From positions 70,529 to 134,528 of the forward strand of contig MNCI01001005.1 of assembly GCA_015680685.1 (NCBI GenBank): DNA of 64,000 bases, read 5' to 3'. The stretch's first letter is position 1. Each line of letters starts with the position of its first letter. The notes below the pieces were generated by a model. It worked only from the letters and a program-made list of their open reading frames with translations. It made no database searches and was not told where the DNA came from. This stretch comes from Gnetum montanum. Lineage: Eukaryota > Streptophyta > Gnetopsida > Gnetales > Gnetaceae. Below are positions 1 through 10,821 of this stretch, one piece after another. The translations under genes were made by a program, and so were the position numbers.

Positions 1-290
1 TGCAATGATGAAGTAATCTCGATCTTTATTGCTGGTCATGTGCGTGTCCAAGTACGGCACACTCGAATAAAGACACCGTACAATTACATTCACCACACTG
101 CGGGCAGACACGGGAAAAATTCTAACTCTGGAGGGATCAAACTGCCAGAGCTTCACTACACTAAAACTGGGATCCCGAATAAGGGAGAGCCGCCTCTTAT
201 TTATAGAAATTGCAGCTGAATGCGATATCGCCTACGCGATATCGTAGGGAAGGACGAGATATCGCGGCCGATGCAGACCACGTCTCATCA
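1..290 (-). mobile_element. Partial LTR, minus strand, GATATC family
   Basis: This is the start of an LTR read on the minus strand. The TGATGAG terminus lies at 290 and the LTR runs off the left window edge. It is the reverse complement of the H LTR at 2500-3330: the same GCGATATCGC palindromes (221-268), a TATAAATA box at about 198-205, and the same segment around the ATTCGAGTGTG motif. Sequence beyond 290 shows no polypurine tract like the one preceding the other LTRs of this family. So 290 is probably the outer edge of a 5' LTR, or of a solo LTR, rather than an internal boundary. It appears to be inserted into the internal region of H. Confidence 0.8.
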
Positions 291-1750
291 GTTGTATTAA
301 GATCCTTGTAGATCTAATGAAAAATGAAAGTAAGAGTAATCAAAAGGACACTCAAAAATCAAATGCTATTCTAGGGGGTTCCACTAGAAAGACATGCAAC
401 CATGAATGAAGGTTGGCAGCTTCTTTGGATTCAGTAAAGTGAAAAAAAGAAAAGAAAATGAAAAGAAAAGTACCACACAATAAACATCACTCCTCCCTTG
501 AACAAAATGCCAAGTGATCGTATGCCTTGTTGTTATGGTACTTTGATAGTTGCTCATCATGGGATGAAACAATGTGATGTCACTGATTAGAGGAATGGAC
601 TTGGTCTTGATCTTGGAATGACAGGTTAATGACGCCTTAATCATGCTTTACATGGAGGATTCATTATGCTTTGGGTTAGTTACCTCATGTCCCAATCTCT
701 AAGATCCCTTTCTATAGTTTGTCTCATCTCACTATTCGTGTAATTGTAGCTCGTGTCATGTGTAGCATAGAATTCTTCCCTCATTCTAGTGATATTTACA
801 TGTGTGTGTTTTGTGGAGTTAGTGTGGATTACATTTAACCCTTTTAGTTCCCACGGACACTTTAAGTGTGGTTACACAAGGGCATTATAGGTTGGAACCT
901 GCTTTGGGGAGAACCCACTTGTGTAATCTTTTGTAATTTTCACTTATGACATAGCTCACACACACCATTTATTACCCTTAGCATATTGTTTATGATATTC
1001 TTTCCCTTATTACTATCCTTCCAATTCAACATCCATATGAATCATCACATAGCCTTTTTCTCTATCACACAAGGTCCTTATTGATAAAACCCACAGATCA
1101 TTATTCGTGCCTTTAATACCATCTAATTGCCTGAGAAACCCTTAACAATCATCCAGATGTCCTTAGTTTACATCGTTTAATTTCAAAAAAATATTAAAAA
1201 TTTGGTACATTCTCTAAGTGCCCTAACTTCAATGAAAATATGTATACGTGACCCCCCTGTGCTAATCAACATAATTTGCAATTGTTCATGCAGGGAAAGT
1301 TTTTCAATTCCTCTCTATGACTCGTGATTGCACGTCCCTTGCTTTCATATCCATAACTCACTCGTTGATGCTCCGATTTTCATTCCGTTTGAACCTAATT
1401 GAACTTGGAGTGTTCAACTTAGTCATGGGGAAGGGGCACACATCGAATAGTGCATATCATGCATAAATTGTTTTAAATTCATCATTGCCCGAAGGACATC
1501 ATTAAGGGTAATTAGTTGTAGAATTAAGAATAGCATGTGTCAAAAAAAATTTCATCCCCTTAGCTATACCAAAAAATTAAATTTTGGAAACCATCTAAGC
1601 AAAGAGGACTCAACACTATAATCTTCTGGGGACATGTTATTCCAATAGTTAACATCACATGGAAATAAAGTAAATCTATTAAGGCAAGCAGTAAGGTATA
1701 ACCTAACTTTGGTAATAACCTTACTAACAATTAGTTTTATGTGATTGCAG
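291..1750 (+). other. Noncoding 3' part of element H
   Basis: No gene is recognised here; the small open frames lack coding character. A stretch near 901-920 (tttggggagaaccc) resembles the 3' noncoding regions of element A (16961) and element B (45381), so this is probably the region between integrase and the 3' ORF of a related Athila-like element. The boundary at 291 is where the minus-strand LTR begins. Confidence 0.45.
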
Positions 1751-2470
1751 ATGGCCCTGAAACGTAGACAACAGAAAGGTCATGCTCAAGGTGCAATCAA
1801 ATGACCTAGGAGAGGTGAAGGACAAGTTCCTACTGAACAACATGTAGAGCAGGAGGAAAAATCATTTAGTATCTACCAAGAAGACCCTGATGCTGTACAA
1901 TCAAGGCCTATCCTCTCTAAAAGTGGTGCCTAGTACTTAGGGGAAACATACCAATTTTGGCACAATAAAGAACAAGGCACCATGGTTAACAATTGTGGTG
2001 TGTCTATTGATTTCTCTGTTCAAGCCATTTCAGAAGTATTAAACCTTCTAACTACAGGGCCAAAGGTTGCTTAGAACTAGCTGGACACTTTCAGAACCGA
2101 GCAACTTAATAAACTATTGACAGAGAATAAAAGGATGGCAGAAGAAAAAGAGAAGGCTGACTGGGATGCCTCTATGGCACAAGCGCAAACTTACACGTGC
2201 ACCAAGACACTCAAGGCCTTACAAGAGGAGAAACATCAAGCCATACTTTAACACCATCAAATCCCATGACCTGGAGGGCAAGAAAAAGGGAAAGACACCT
2301 ATGGAGGAGCCACTGCCACCAGGAACTACATGAGTTTCACCAATTTTGTGATCATAGGATTTTCTTTTGTGTTGTATCTCAATTTTTGTTTTCTTCCCAC
2401 ATTGTGGCATCATTCCATTTTTCCATCTAATAATCCCATACCTATCCACTGTGTAATCACTGTAACTTAG
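1751..2470 (+). pseudogene. Broken env-like 3' ORF of element H
   Basis: One reading frame of 239 codons runs from an ATG at 1751 to a TAG at 2468-2470 with no frameshift, but it holds six in-frame stops (TAG, TGA, TAA). The product would have a basic N-terminus, a Glu/Lys-rich stretch of coiled-coil character around residues 115-170, and a hydrophobic, probably membrane-spanning segment around residues 198-220. It ends 16 bases before the polypurine tract of the 3' LTR. Position and layout match the env-like third ORF known downstream of pol in Athila-type elements. The ten bases before the ATG (gtgattgcag) look like a splice acceptor, as expected if the ORF were made from a spliced RNA. No sequence family was recognised; the env-like label rests on position and topology only. 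Confidence 0.5.
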
Positions 2471-2486
2471 AGACAAGTTTTCATTT

Positions 2487-2499
2487 AGTCATGGGGGTA
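2487..2499 (+). promoter_or_regulatory. Polypurine tract of element H
   Basis: The sequence agtcatgggggta lies directly before the LTR start TGATGG. The same string precedes the 3' LTR of element A at 17642-17654. It is the expected primer site for plus-strand DNA synthesis. Confidence 0.75.
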
Positions 2500-3330
2500 T
2501 GATGGGATGCGATATCGCATCCCCTGCGATATCGCATACACGATATTTTGTCTTCCACTGTGATATTGCATATGCGATATTATAGTCCACTGAAATGTCT
2601 ATAAATAAGAAGTGGCTCTCCCTTGTTTCGAATACATAGGTTAGATTGTAGCGAAACTCTGGGAATTTGATCCCTCCAAAGATAGATTATTTTCCCATGT
2701 CTTCCTGCAATGTGGTGAATGTAATCGTACGACATCCTTTATTCGAGTGTGATGTACTTGGACACACACATGACTAGAAATAAAGATTGAGATTACTTCA
2801 TCATTGCAACATTTAATTTATTTATTTATTTATTTAATTGTTATTTACTGCTTTCCTAATTAGTCTCTCTCACCCTTAAACTCACATTAGAACATGAATT
2901 GAGTATGACTTGATTACAAGCATTTAAGTGTGACTACTTGGTAACCCAGTGGCGTACCTAGGATCTGCACTTGGTAATGCCAGTGGTAGTCGTGCATGAA
3001 TTCCAAGATGTGTAGGGATAATTAAGGAATGGATGCTCATTGCACTTAGGCTAGTTTAGATTCTCTTACCCTTTTCCTCCTAGCTTAGTTAATCTTACTT
3101 TCTATTGCCTTTAGGAGTAGCATTAGATTAGGAAATCCATCATACACCTCACTCTGGACTAAACTATACATGACAAAGATAATACTAGTCTAGGTGGGAA
3201 GATAGCAAACTGAGACCTAAGGATAACTATCTAGGTGCCACAACTAGTCCATTTGAGGAGTTTGCCCAGATCGTGCATGAGAATGCTCGTATTTGTATGG
3301 TTGAGTGTAGGGGTACCTTGCCACTCATTA
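2500..3330 (+). mobile_element. 3' LTR of element H, GATATC family
   Basis: An 831-bp LTR starting TGATGGGATG and ending CACTCATTA (a decayed CATCA). U3 carries two perfect TGCGATATCGCA palindromes (2508-2519 and 2525-2536) plus decayed copies, followed by a TATAAATA box at 2600-2607. The last part shares with the LTRs of A and B a stretch ending in atagggg-ta and a (T/C)CATCA terminus. A CTTGGTAACCCAGTGG segment occurs inside the LTR near 2938-2956, as it does in A. It is inserted in an F-family LTR remnant that resumes at 3331. Confidence 0.8.
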
Positions 3331-4137
3331 GAAATGAAGGCTGTTGAAAATGAAATAATATTATTAGTTACTATTTTAGGTTTTTAAGTAGGTAGGAAAC
3401 TCCTATAAGTTATGATTATTGTAATTTTTGTAATTTTCTATTTCTTAGAGGTTAAGGATCACTTTATAAAATTCTCTCAAGTTTTTAATATGTTCAAAAA
3501 TAGTAACGTCATCCTTCATGACTAAGGTTGCAACCTCATAATAGGGTCATGACAAAATGCAAAGGTATTCTCAAGATCCATATTGATATGCTAGTTAACT
3601 ATGTATTCTAGGCCAATAATGTCTAGTATCATTTTAGGGGTCATAAATGTAATAAATAACTTGAAAACCTATTTCTATAGCTAAATTTTGGAAAAATTCA
3701 AAACAAAGATAAAACATGATCAAAAGTTATGAAAATGTTATCAAACTTATCCAAAATGTTGACAAACGTTCCATTTATGATAACAAATCTAATAAAATAA
3801 CAAGATTATAGAAAATAATTTAAAAAATTTAGATATAAGAATTTAGACAATTTAACAAATAGTTGCTAAGCAGATGAAATCAACAAAAACATATGTGCAC
3901 AAAAAAAATTATGAAAATCCATAACTAGAAGAAAACACCAAAACTAGTATACCTGAAAATGATAGCACTACAAGAAAAGGATCCTTCCATAAGTTCAATC
4001 TCACAAACAAGCTTAAAATGTTAAGTATTTTTACATCTCAGCACTACTTGGGTGCATCTGATACTTATCTCAAGTAAGCCTCACCTTATTTGTAAACCTC
4101 AATGACCTAAAGCTATCAACAAAAATACAGAGTCTAC
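3331..4137 (-). mobile_element. Remnant of F-family LTR
   Basis: Noncoding. From about 3420 to 4080 it aligns colinearly with 35060-35700 in the middle of the F 5' LTR. Shared blocks include ttttaggggtca, tcaagatcca and caaacaagctt. It is read as the surviving middle of F's 3' LTR, cut on the left by H and on the right by E. The integrase part of F that should lie between this piece and 21969 is missing, which implies a deletion. Confidence 0.6.
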
Positions 4138-4645
4138 TAGAGGTAGATTTTTAATCTTTTTCTAACATCAAGAATCTGAAGTATAGGTTTTGGGCTCTAT
4201 GATGACATTTGGAACATGCAAGAAACATCTTAGTTGAGAGGTGAGTCTTTACAAGAGATGTCTCACATGTGTAGGATATGTTTTAAATGAGAAGAAAACA
4301 TCTCATCTTACTTGGAGATTTTCTAGTTTTTATGATACTTCTCAAGGAAGACATCTCATACTAAGAGAAGAAATCTCACACCTAAAGTAGATGCCTCCCA
4401 CTCTCAAGATATTTCTCACTTGAATGGTGGAATTTCATTAAAGATATCTAACAAGGGCCAAAGATGACCTGTAGGGTGGGGGAAACTCCTAAATCCTTAG
4501 TTCCAAATTGGAAAACATCTTAGTTAGAGGAGAAAAAGATGGAAATAAAAAAATATCTTTAATTTAAGCTTAAGGATAGCTTTTTATCTTTTTTCTCTAT
4601 AATTTTCAATAAATATTATTATTATTACAAAATTTATATATCATT
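4138..4645 (+). repeat. 5' LTR of element E, first part
   Basis: Matches the E 3' LTR (21226 onward) through repeated gatgtctc-type motifs, for example tcacatgtgtagg at 4262 against ttacatgtgtagg at 21359, and a shared ctctcaagata block. It is interrupted by element D after TCATT (4641-4645) and continues at 8442. The first 20-30 bases are not clearly alignable. Confidence 0.7.
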
Positions 4646-5649
4646 TGGTATTTGGATACCTCTTTTGATTCCCTTAGTCTACCCTACATACTATGTGTCT
4701 TTTTGTGATGATTTTTTTGAGGATGATTCTTAGATTTTTTGACATGTTTGGAGGTGCTTTGGCTCATTTTGATGAGTTTAGAAGGTTCCAAGATCTATGG
4801 GAACTTGTTGGGAGGCATCCAGAGGCTCTCGACATCAAAATGAGCACTTTTATTTTTGGCACCTTCAAAAGAGACACCTTTCTAGAAAGATAGATGTCTT
4901 TCTATAGACATCTTCCTATAGATGTCTCCCCTAAAGTGGATACATCTATCGAAAATGGTATATGTCTCTCTCAGGAGTAGGGCTTCCATAGGAGACATCT
5001 ACATGAAGCCAGGGATGACCTAGGTGCATGAAGTATGCCCATTAAAATTTGAGAAATAGCCAAAGAAAGATGGAAATAGTTGGGGAGAAGTTGAGAAGAC
5101 TTGGAAAACATATAAAGAACCTCAATTTGACTTGAGGAAAATTTTCTAAGGATTTTATCTTCTAGTTTCATATAAATATTGATATAATTCATCATTGATA
5201 GTGTTGTAGTGTTAAGTGCCACAATGCCAAGTGTTGAAGTGCCAAGGGGTGAAGTGCAAATGCTAAAGACTAAGCATCCCAATAAAGAGAAAAAGAGAGA
5301 GATCTTGAGGGATGAGAGCTTATGCAAGGAAGTTGAGTGAGAGGCAAGGAAGAGCACTTGAGAGAGATTATAATTATCTCTTATAAGTGTCTTGTCTTGA
5401 GTTTGGGCTCCATTGTGAGTACTTGAGGATTAAGAGAGAACAAGTATCACCTCTAAGATCCTTGGGAGAGTTTTGAGTTGAACTTGGCTCCTCATCTTTG
5501 ATGTATTTTCTATGTATTTTGGTAATTATCTTAATAGAAGGGATGTTTTCTACATTGTATTATGTTATTCTTACTTTCTAAGTTGATCTTCTTGGAAGTT
5601 GTGGATTGGGTCCTACTGGGGTCTATCAAGGTGCAACTCCCCTACACCA
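4646..5649 (+). repeat. 5' LTR of element D
   Basis: Direct repeat of 7454-8436, with long shared blocks such as the one around ttttgacatgttt and the region ending tatcaaggtgcaactc. It ends CTACACCA at 5649. Confidence 0.85.
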
Positions 5650-5652
5650 AAG

Positions 5653-5669
5653 TGGTATTAGAGCAAAGG
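5653..5669 (+). promoter_or_regulatory. Primer binding site of D (initiator Met type)
   Basis: tggtattagagcaaagg lies three bases after the 5' LTR and differs by one base from the canonical TGGTATCAGAGC core complementary to the 3' end of tRNA-iMet. Confidence 0.8.
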
Positions 5670-5780
5670 TTTAGAGGCTTATAGAATGTTATTGAAGCTT
5701 GGTGTTGTCTTTGAATTAAAAGAACATTGTTGTGGATATTTGTGTATTTTCTTTTGGATATCATTCTTGTTGCTTTAGGT

Positions 5781-7390
5781 ATGGCTTCAAATAAGAAGAC
5801 ATATTAAGAGCTTAGACAAGAGCTTCAATAGTTTAAGAACTTCTTTAAAGCTTCTATGGTTGAAATGCAAGAAGTTATTCCCAAAGTAAAGGTCCACAAG
5901 CACCAAGATTTTGTAGAAACTTTAGAAAGAGATATGGATAAATTAAAGTCTAGCAGGAGAAGTACTTTGAGGATAATTGATAAAATATGTTCCATCCATC
6001 AAGAACAAAAGGAAGATGATAAATTTGATAAAGTATTGATCAATGAGAAAAGGAGTGCTCAAGTATCTTATTGAGAAAGGGAGTGTTAAATACTCAAAGG
6101 TTTCAAGGGAGGAAACTAAGAGCTTCATAAAAGAGATCAAGAGATCTTCAAAATCCAAGATGATGTATGCTTTTGATCAAGAAGAGTTCCTACCTCATGA
6201 GTCATATGAGGTGAAGGATCAAAGCTAAGAGAGTGGCAAAGATCAAGGGACTTCTTCAAGTAGGATCAAGGGTAGCACTAGAAAGTTTGATAGTCATTCT
6301 TTTTGTAATTGTTCTATACCTTATGGTAAGGAAAAGGATATTCTAAGTCACGTTGAGACTATCTCATGGGAGAGAGGTGAGTCTTCTAGCTAAGGTATGA
6401 AATAACGATTGCTTTAATGATGTTTGTTTTGGTGAATATGATGTTAAGGCCATGGAGGAGAGTTTACCTTTTTATTTGGTACCTCCAAAGTGGGATGAAG
6501 AGCTTGTTGATGATTCCTTTGAAGAAAAGAAACCATTGGAATTAGGTAATCCTATTTTGGATCATGAACCTTCAAGCTTTGATGAGATTGGACAGCCACA
6601 TGTTGAAGATCAAGTTGAACCAATGATGAATAGGAGAAGCCATGAAGGGATAAGTAAGGATGAGGTTTACCTTGTTGATGGTAGTAATGTCTCTCATGTT
6701 GAAGCTAGTGTGATGGATGCTAGTTTTTCACTTCAGCTTGATAGTGGTTTATTCAATGGTAATGATGAGCATCATGATCATTGTGGTGATTATGATAAGA
6801 TTGAGAATCATATTATGACTTTTAATGCCATTGCTGGTAAGAGGAAGAATAGTAATGATAAATTTTTTGATGATGATGGCTATTAGAATAGTCATTATGA
6901 GAAGGTCATTATTGATTTAAGTGAAGACATTGATAATGATATGATTTTCTAGAATTTGAAAATGTTTGCTGTTGATTATAGAAATGATAAATCTGTGAAT
7001 TATGTTGATGGATTTGATTGTATTGGCTGTAAAATGAAAGTGCATCATGAAGGCAATCTACATCATGGTGATGAAAGGAAGCTAGGTGGTAGTCTTCCAA
7101 ACACTAAGAAGAAGAAGTTGAAGAAGAGGGAAAAGAAAAAAAGAAAGGATGTTAGATTAAGAAAGCATAATCTTTTATCTTTTTCTTATTCTTTATTTAT
7201 TATAGGTTTAAGTCATCATGGATATGTAAGGAGAGAATTCCAAGGAGATGATCATATGAAGGAAGCATGGTGGGACATGAGGACAAGCCCCCATGAGCAA
7301 GGGAAGCTCAAAACTAAAGCCTCTAATGAAATTTATTCTCATGTTTATCATGCATTAATTCATGAGTATTGTGATGGCCTTAAGTTATAA
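5781..7390 (+). pseudogene. Unrecognised ORF carried by element D
   Basis: A coding-like stretch of about 535 codons starts at the ATG at 5781 and ends at the stop at 7388-7390, 63 bases before the 3' LTR. It is broken by two early stops (within the first 20 codons) and by frame changes near 6050-6070 and between 6228 and 6452. The two largest open parts, 6452-6886 and 6956-7390, share one frame. The product would be very hydrophilic: a charged, helical N-terminal third, an acidic middle with many Asp, Glu and His residues (for example residues PPKWDEELVDD), and a Lys/Arg-rich stretch near 7105-7150 that looks like a nuclear localisation signal. No gag zinc knuckle or pol motif is seen. The function is unknown; a gag-like or captured role is possible. 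Confidence 0.6.
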
Positions 7391-7439
7391 GGTCATGGTG
7401 CCTTCTAGCTTTTGAAAGATCATGAAGCATGAAATTTTT

Positions 7440-7453
7440 AATGGTGGGAGAGT
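7440..7453 (+). promoter_or_regulatory. Polypurine tract of element D
   Basis: The purine-rich string aatggtgggagagt ends directly at the 3' LTR start. The corresponding position in E is also purine-rich (aaaaggtgaaagagc). Confidence 0.65.
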
Positions 7454-8436
7454 TGGTGTAGGGACACCTCTTCTGATTTCTTTACTCAACCCTACATACT
7501 TTGTGTCCTATTTTGATTATTTTTTTGAGGATTATTCTTGGATTTTTTGACATGTTTGAAGGTGTTTTTGACTCATTTTGATGAGTTTAGGAGGTTCTAG
7601 GATCTATGGGAACTTGTTGGGAGGCATCTAGAGGCTCCCAACATTAAAATGAGCACTTTCATTTTTGGCACCTTTATAAGAGACATCTTTCTAGAGATGT
7701 TTTCACTAAAGTGGAGACATCTATCAAAAATAGTAGATGTCTATTGCAAGAAAAGGGCTTCTATAAGATAACATCTACATGAAGTCAAAGATGACGAAGA
7801 TGCATGGAGAAACTTTGGAAAATGCCTATTCCAATTCAAGAAATAGTTAATGCAAGATGAAAAAAACCAAGGAGAATGTGTGAAGACTTAGTAGACATCT
7901 AAAGAACCTCAAGTTGAGTTGAGGAAAGGTTTTTAGGATTTTTACCTTTCAGTTGCCTATAAATATTAATGTAATTCATCATTGTTAGTGCTGTAGTGCC
8001 AAATGCCACAATTTCAAGTGTCGAAGTGCCAAGGATAAAGTGCAAATGTTGAAGGACAAACATCCCAATAGACAGCAAGAAAGAGAGCTCTTAAGGGAAG
8101 AGAGCTTGTGCAAGGAAGTTGAGTGAGAGGAAAGGAAGAGCACTTGAGAGAGATTAGAAGAATCTCTTATAAGTGCCTTATCTTGAATTTGGGCTCCACT
8201 GTGAGCAATTGAGGATTAAGAGAGGACAAGTGTGGCCTCTAGGATCCTTGGGAGAGTTGTGAGTTAAGCTTGGCTCTTTATCTTTGAAGTATTTTATATG
8301 TATTTTTAGAATTATATTAATATAAGGGATATTTTCCTCATTTTATTATTTAATTATTATTTTCTAAGCTATATCTAGTTGGAAGTTGTGGATTGGATCC
8401 TACTAGGGTCTATCAAGGTGCAACTCTCTTGCACCA
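7454..8436 (+). repeat. 3' LTR of element D
   Basis: Starts TGGTGTAGGG and ends GCACCA, followed by the TCATT duplication. It is the direct repeat of 4646-5649, and contains agatgtct-like motifs around 7680-7790 like those of the E LTRs. Confidence 0.85.
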
Positions 8437-8441
8437 TCATT

Positions 8442-8845
8442 GTGAGTTGATGAGATTTTACAAGAGAGTGTTATGAGCACACATTGAGTGAGTCCATGAT
8501 TGTGGTTGTAGATTAATATTAATTATGTATGTCTTTGGACTATGTGTTCTTGAGGTATTACTTGTGAGCTGAGATCCCAATCATGAGTTATGGAAGAGAT
8601 TCTCATAAAATTATACCTTGCATCGAGGATAATTGTTGTATGATTGTAGAGCCTCATGCTCTAGAGCATTGTTAAAGTATTATGAGTGAAGTGATGTTGT
8701 GGATTTTGGAACCTAGATTGTAATCTTATTTACATCAATTAGAGATAGCTAATTTTATTATTTTTTAGAAAATTATTTTATCTTCATGATAACTAGATTC
8801 AATAGGCTTTTTTAAAGGATTTAAAAATTGAGAGATCTTGCTCCA
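8442..8845 (+). repeat. 5' LTR of element E, second part
   Basis: Resumes the E LTR after the D insertion. It matches 21730-21968 through ggataattgttgtatg, acctcatgctct and agatagctaatt, and ends TGCTCCA, against TACTCCA at the end of the 3' LTR. The 5' copy has roughly 170 extra bases, so the 3' copy has probably suffered a deletion. Confidence 0.78.
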
Positions 8846-8852
8846 GCATTAT

Positions 8853-8867
8853 TGGTAATAGAGCATT
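8853..8867 (+). promoter_or_regulatory. Primer binding site of E (initiator Met type)
   Basis: tggtaatagagcatt lies eight bases after the LTR end and differs by one inserted or changed base from TGGTATCAGAGCATT, the common initiator-Met primer site of chromoviruses. Confidence 0.75.
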
Positions 8868-8947
8868 AGGTTAATTATTTCTTTGAGAGATCTTGCTCCA
8901 GCAGTAGGAAGAAGTAGCTTCAAGCCTTGAATAGAGACATATAAAGC

Positions 8948-10117
8948 ATGAAATATTTCTTTCAACTAATGGTTGCTTAGTTGGATGAGATTAGTACTAA
9001 GGTAGATAGGAATGTAGGTAATCATCATATTCAAATGCATGAAGATGATGAGCATTCATGTTTGAATGATTATGATGAAGTTTCTTAGCTAGGTAGAGAA
9101 CATAACAAGGAAGGAAAATCTAGCTATGGGATTGGAGGACCCCATTAGCATAGGATTCTAATGAGAAGAAATCTAGTTCCTCATGTTAGAATTCCAAGAG
9201 CTGTATTAGTGATCACTACTTCTCATGGAAAGCTAGACAAGTATGATGAGGCCAGGCTTGCTAGAGTATTCAAAAATGCTACCATGCTTTTGTATGTACA
9301 ATTGAAGACTTTAAATAATGTAGATGGTACTAATGATTTTTCAAGTTGGCTAGGGACACTTGAGAAGCATTTAGAGTTAGAATACATATCAAACCAATTA
9401 AGGATACCTATTACTGAATCCATATTAGAGCATATTTCTTTTGCTTGATGGGTAAAGAAGTCCCAAAGTTATGAAATAATATATGGTTAAACCATCAATA
9501 TTGGAATCAGATGAAATATAGGTTGAGACGAAAATTTAAATATTCTCATTAGAGGTAAGAAATCATTATAAAATTGAAATTCCTAAGATAAAGATGACAA
9601 AGATGTCAAGGAGTTTTACCTCAAATGTTGTAATCTATTCCATCAAGATAAGATGAACTGGAAGGAGTATGAATAGGCTTCATTCTTTTTAGAAGGTCTT
9701 AAAATGGTGTACCACCAAGAGTTTTCATTCTATAAGTCACAAAATCTTGATAAGGCTTATGATTTGGCACTCAAGGTAGAAAAGAAATTAAGTAGATATG
9801 GGAATAGGGGCAAACAAAGTTCCTAGGAAAAGGATAAGGAATTCAAATTTGAGAAGGGATCCAAGTCCAAATTTGAAGAGTAGAATGATAGCCATAACAA
9901 GAAGATAGAGAAGGTTGATAAGAAGGAAAAAGGCATGAAGGACCAAGGCATGGAAGGTAAGAGTCAAGGTAGCAACTCATCCAAGATTCAATGATTTAAG
10001 TATGAAGAATGGGGACATAAGCAATGGGAATGTTTATATCTCAAGACAACCAAGGGCAAGGATATGTAAACCATATAAGTGAAGGAGAAATATAGCTAAG
10101 AACTTTCAAAAGATAGC
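8948..10117 (+). pseudogene. Gag remnant of chromovirus E
   Basis: Decayed gag. The open part 9161-9448 has the usual gag feature of a short-distance FSSWLGTLEKHLELE helix region. Further on, a stretch at 9740-9800 resembles the conserved gag segment with a YDLALKVE-like core. Near 9990-10031 a zinc-knuckle-like string survives with its first Cys replaced by a stop and its second by Tyr; GH and the final WEC remain. Several frameshifts and stops are present. The start at 8948 is the first plausible ATG after the primer site and is approximate. Confidence 0.68.
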
Positions 10118-10189
10118 CCTAATGTTCGTAGGATTAAAGAAGTTTCTTAATTATATTTCTTATGCATTTATCAGGAATATGAATAGAGG

Positions 10190-10600
10190 AGACCATTCTA
10201 CTAGAGAATTGTTGTTTTAAATTAGAGCTAGATGTTTACTTACTGGTAAATGGATTTATATGTTGATTGATAGAAGAGACTAAGAAAATTTTATTTCATC
10301 TAGGATAGTTACTAGATTATCTTTGGTAACTAATCCTCTTCCAAGATCCTACAAGGTACATTGATTATTATGGAATTACTCTTAAGAGGTGAGTGAATAA
10401 TATGTTTTAAAATTTAAAATGAGGATTTTTCATGATGTTATGAAATGTGAATTACTTTCAATAGATTATGCTAATGTAATTCTTGATAGACCTTGAAGTT
10501 TCAACAATGATGCCTAATTTGATGGGTTAAGAAATGTATGAAGTGTACTTATACATGATGAAATTCATATGTTTATTCCCATGAAGATTGAATAAGTGAA
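10190..10600 (+). pseudogene. Protease remnant of element E
   Basis: Broken coding sequence downstream of gag. Translated pieces such as GKWIYMLIDRRD followed by NFISSRIVTRL correspond to the aspartic protease region, where DGGS or DSGS is expected in place of DRRD. A second conserved block (ILDRP at about 10475-10492) fits the ILG motif of retroviral-type proteases. It is cut off from RT by the insertion of A at 10822. Confidence 0.6.
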
Positions 10601-10816
10601 GTAGCAAAGCTTACTTTATGCTTTCTTAATCATTCTAAGAGAGGAAATACATCAAGGAACCTTTAATAGGTATGCTAGGCTTAAAGGAGTAGTTTTCCAA
10701 GGTATTCAAGGAATAATTAGATGGATTTCTACGAATGAGGAATGTACAATAACAAATCAATTTTATTTCTAGTGCTACCATTCGAAATAAGAGAGCATAT
10801 CAAATGACATTGAATT

Positions 10817-10821
10817 AGTGG
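10817..10821. repeat. Target duplication AGTGG, left copy
   Basis: AGTGG directly precedes the A 5' LTR and recurs directly after its 3' LTR at 18503-18507. Confidence 0.9.

Larger units (their letters stand above)
4646..8436 (+). mobile_element. Element D: non-autonomous LTR element
   Basis: A complete 3.8-kb LTR element with perfect 5-bp target duplications TCATT at 4641-4645 and 8437-8441. LTRs are 1004 and 983 bp, with termini TGG(T) and (C)ACCA; the 3' copy starts TGGTGTAGGG and the 5' copy ends CCCTACACCA. An initiator-Met-type primer site follows the 5' LTR and a purine tract precedes the 3' LTR. The internal 1.8 kb carries one unfamiliar coding region and none of protease, RT, RNaseH or integrase, so it needed enzymes from another element. 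Its LTR start resembles that of chromovirus E (TGGTATAGGAACACCTC), which suggests an E-like helper. Confidence 0.88.

Noticed and set aside
384-644. 86-residue minus-strand open frame
   Set aside because: No family resemblance, not conserved in related 3' regions of A and B; chance frame in AT-rich noncoding sequence.
2197-2476. Open frames on both strands over the end of the env-like ORF
   Set aside because: Both are out of the 1751-2470 frame and are shadows of it.
4971-5357. 128-residue minus-strand open frame
   Set aside because: Lies wholly in the D 5' LTR and has no counterpart frame in the D 3' LTR.
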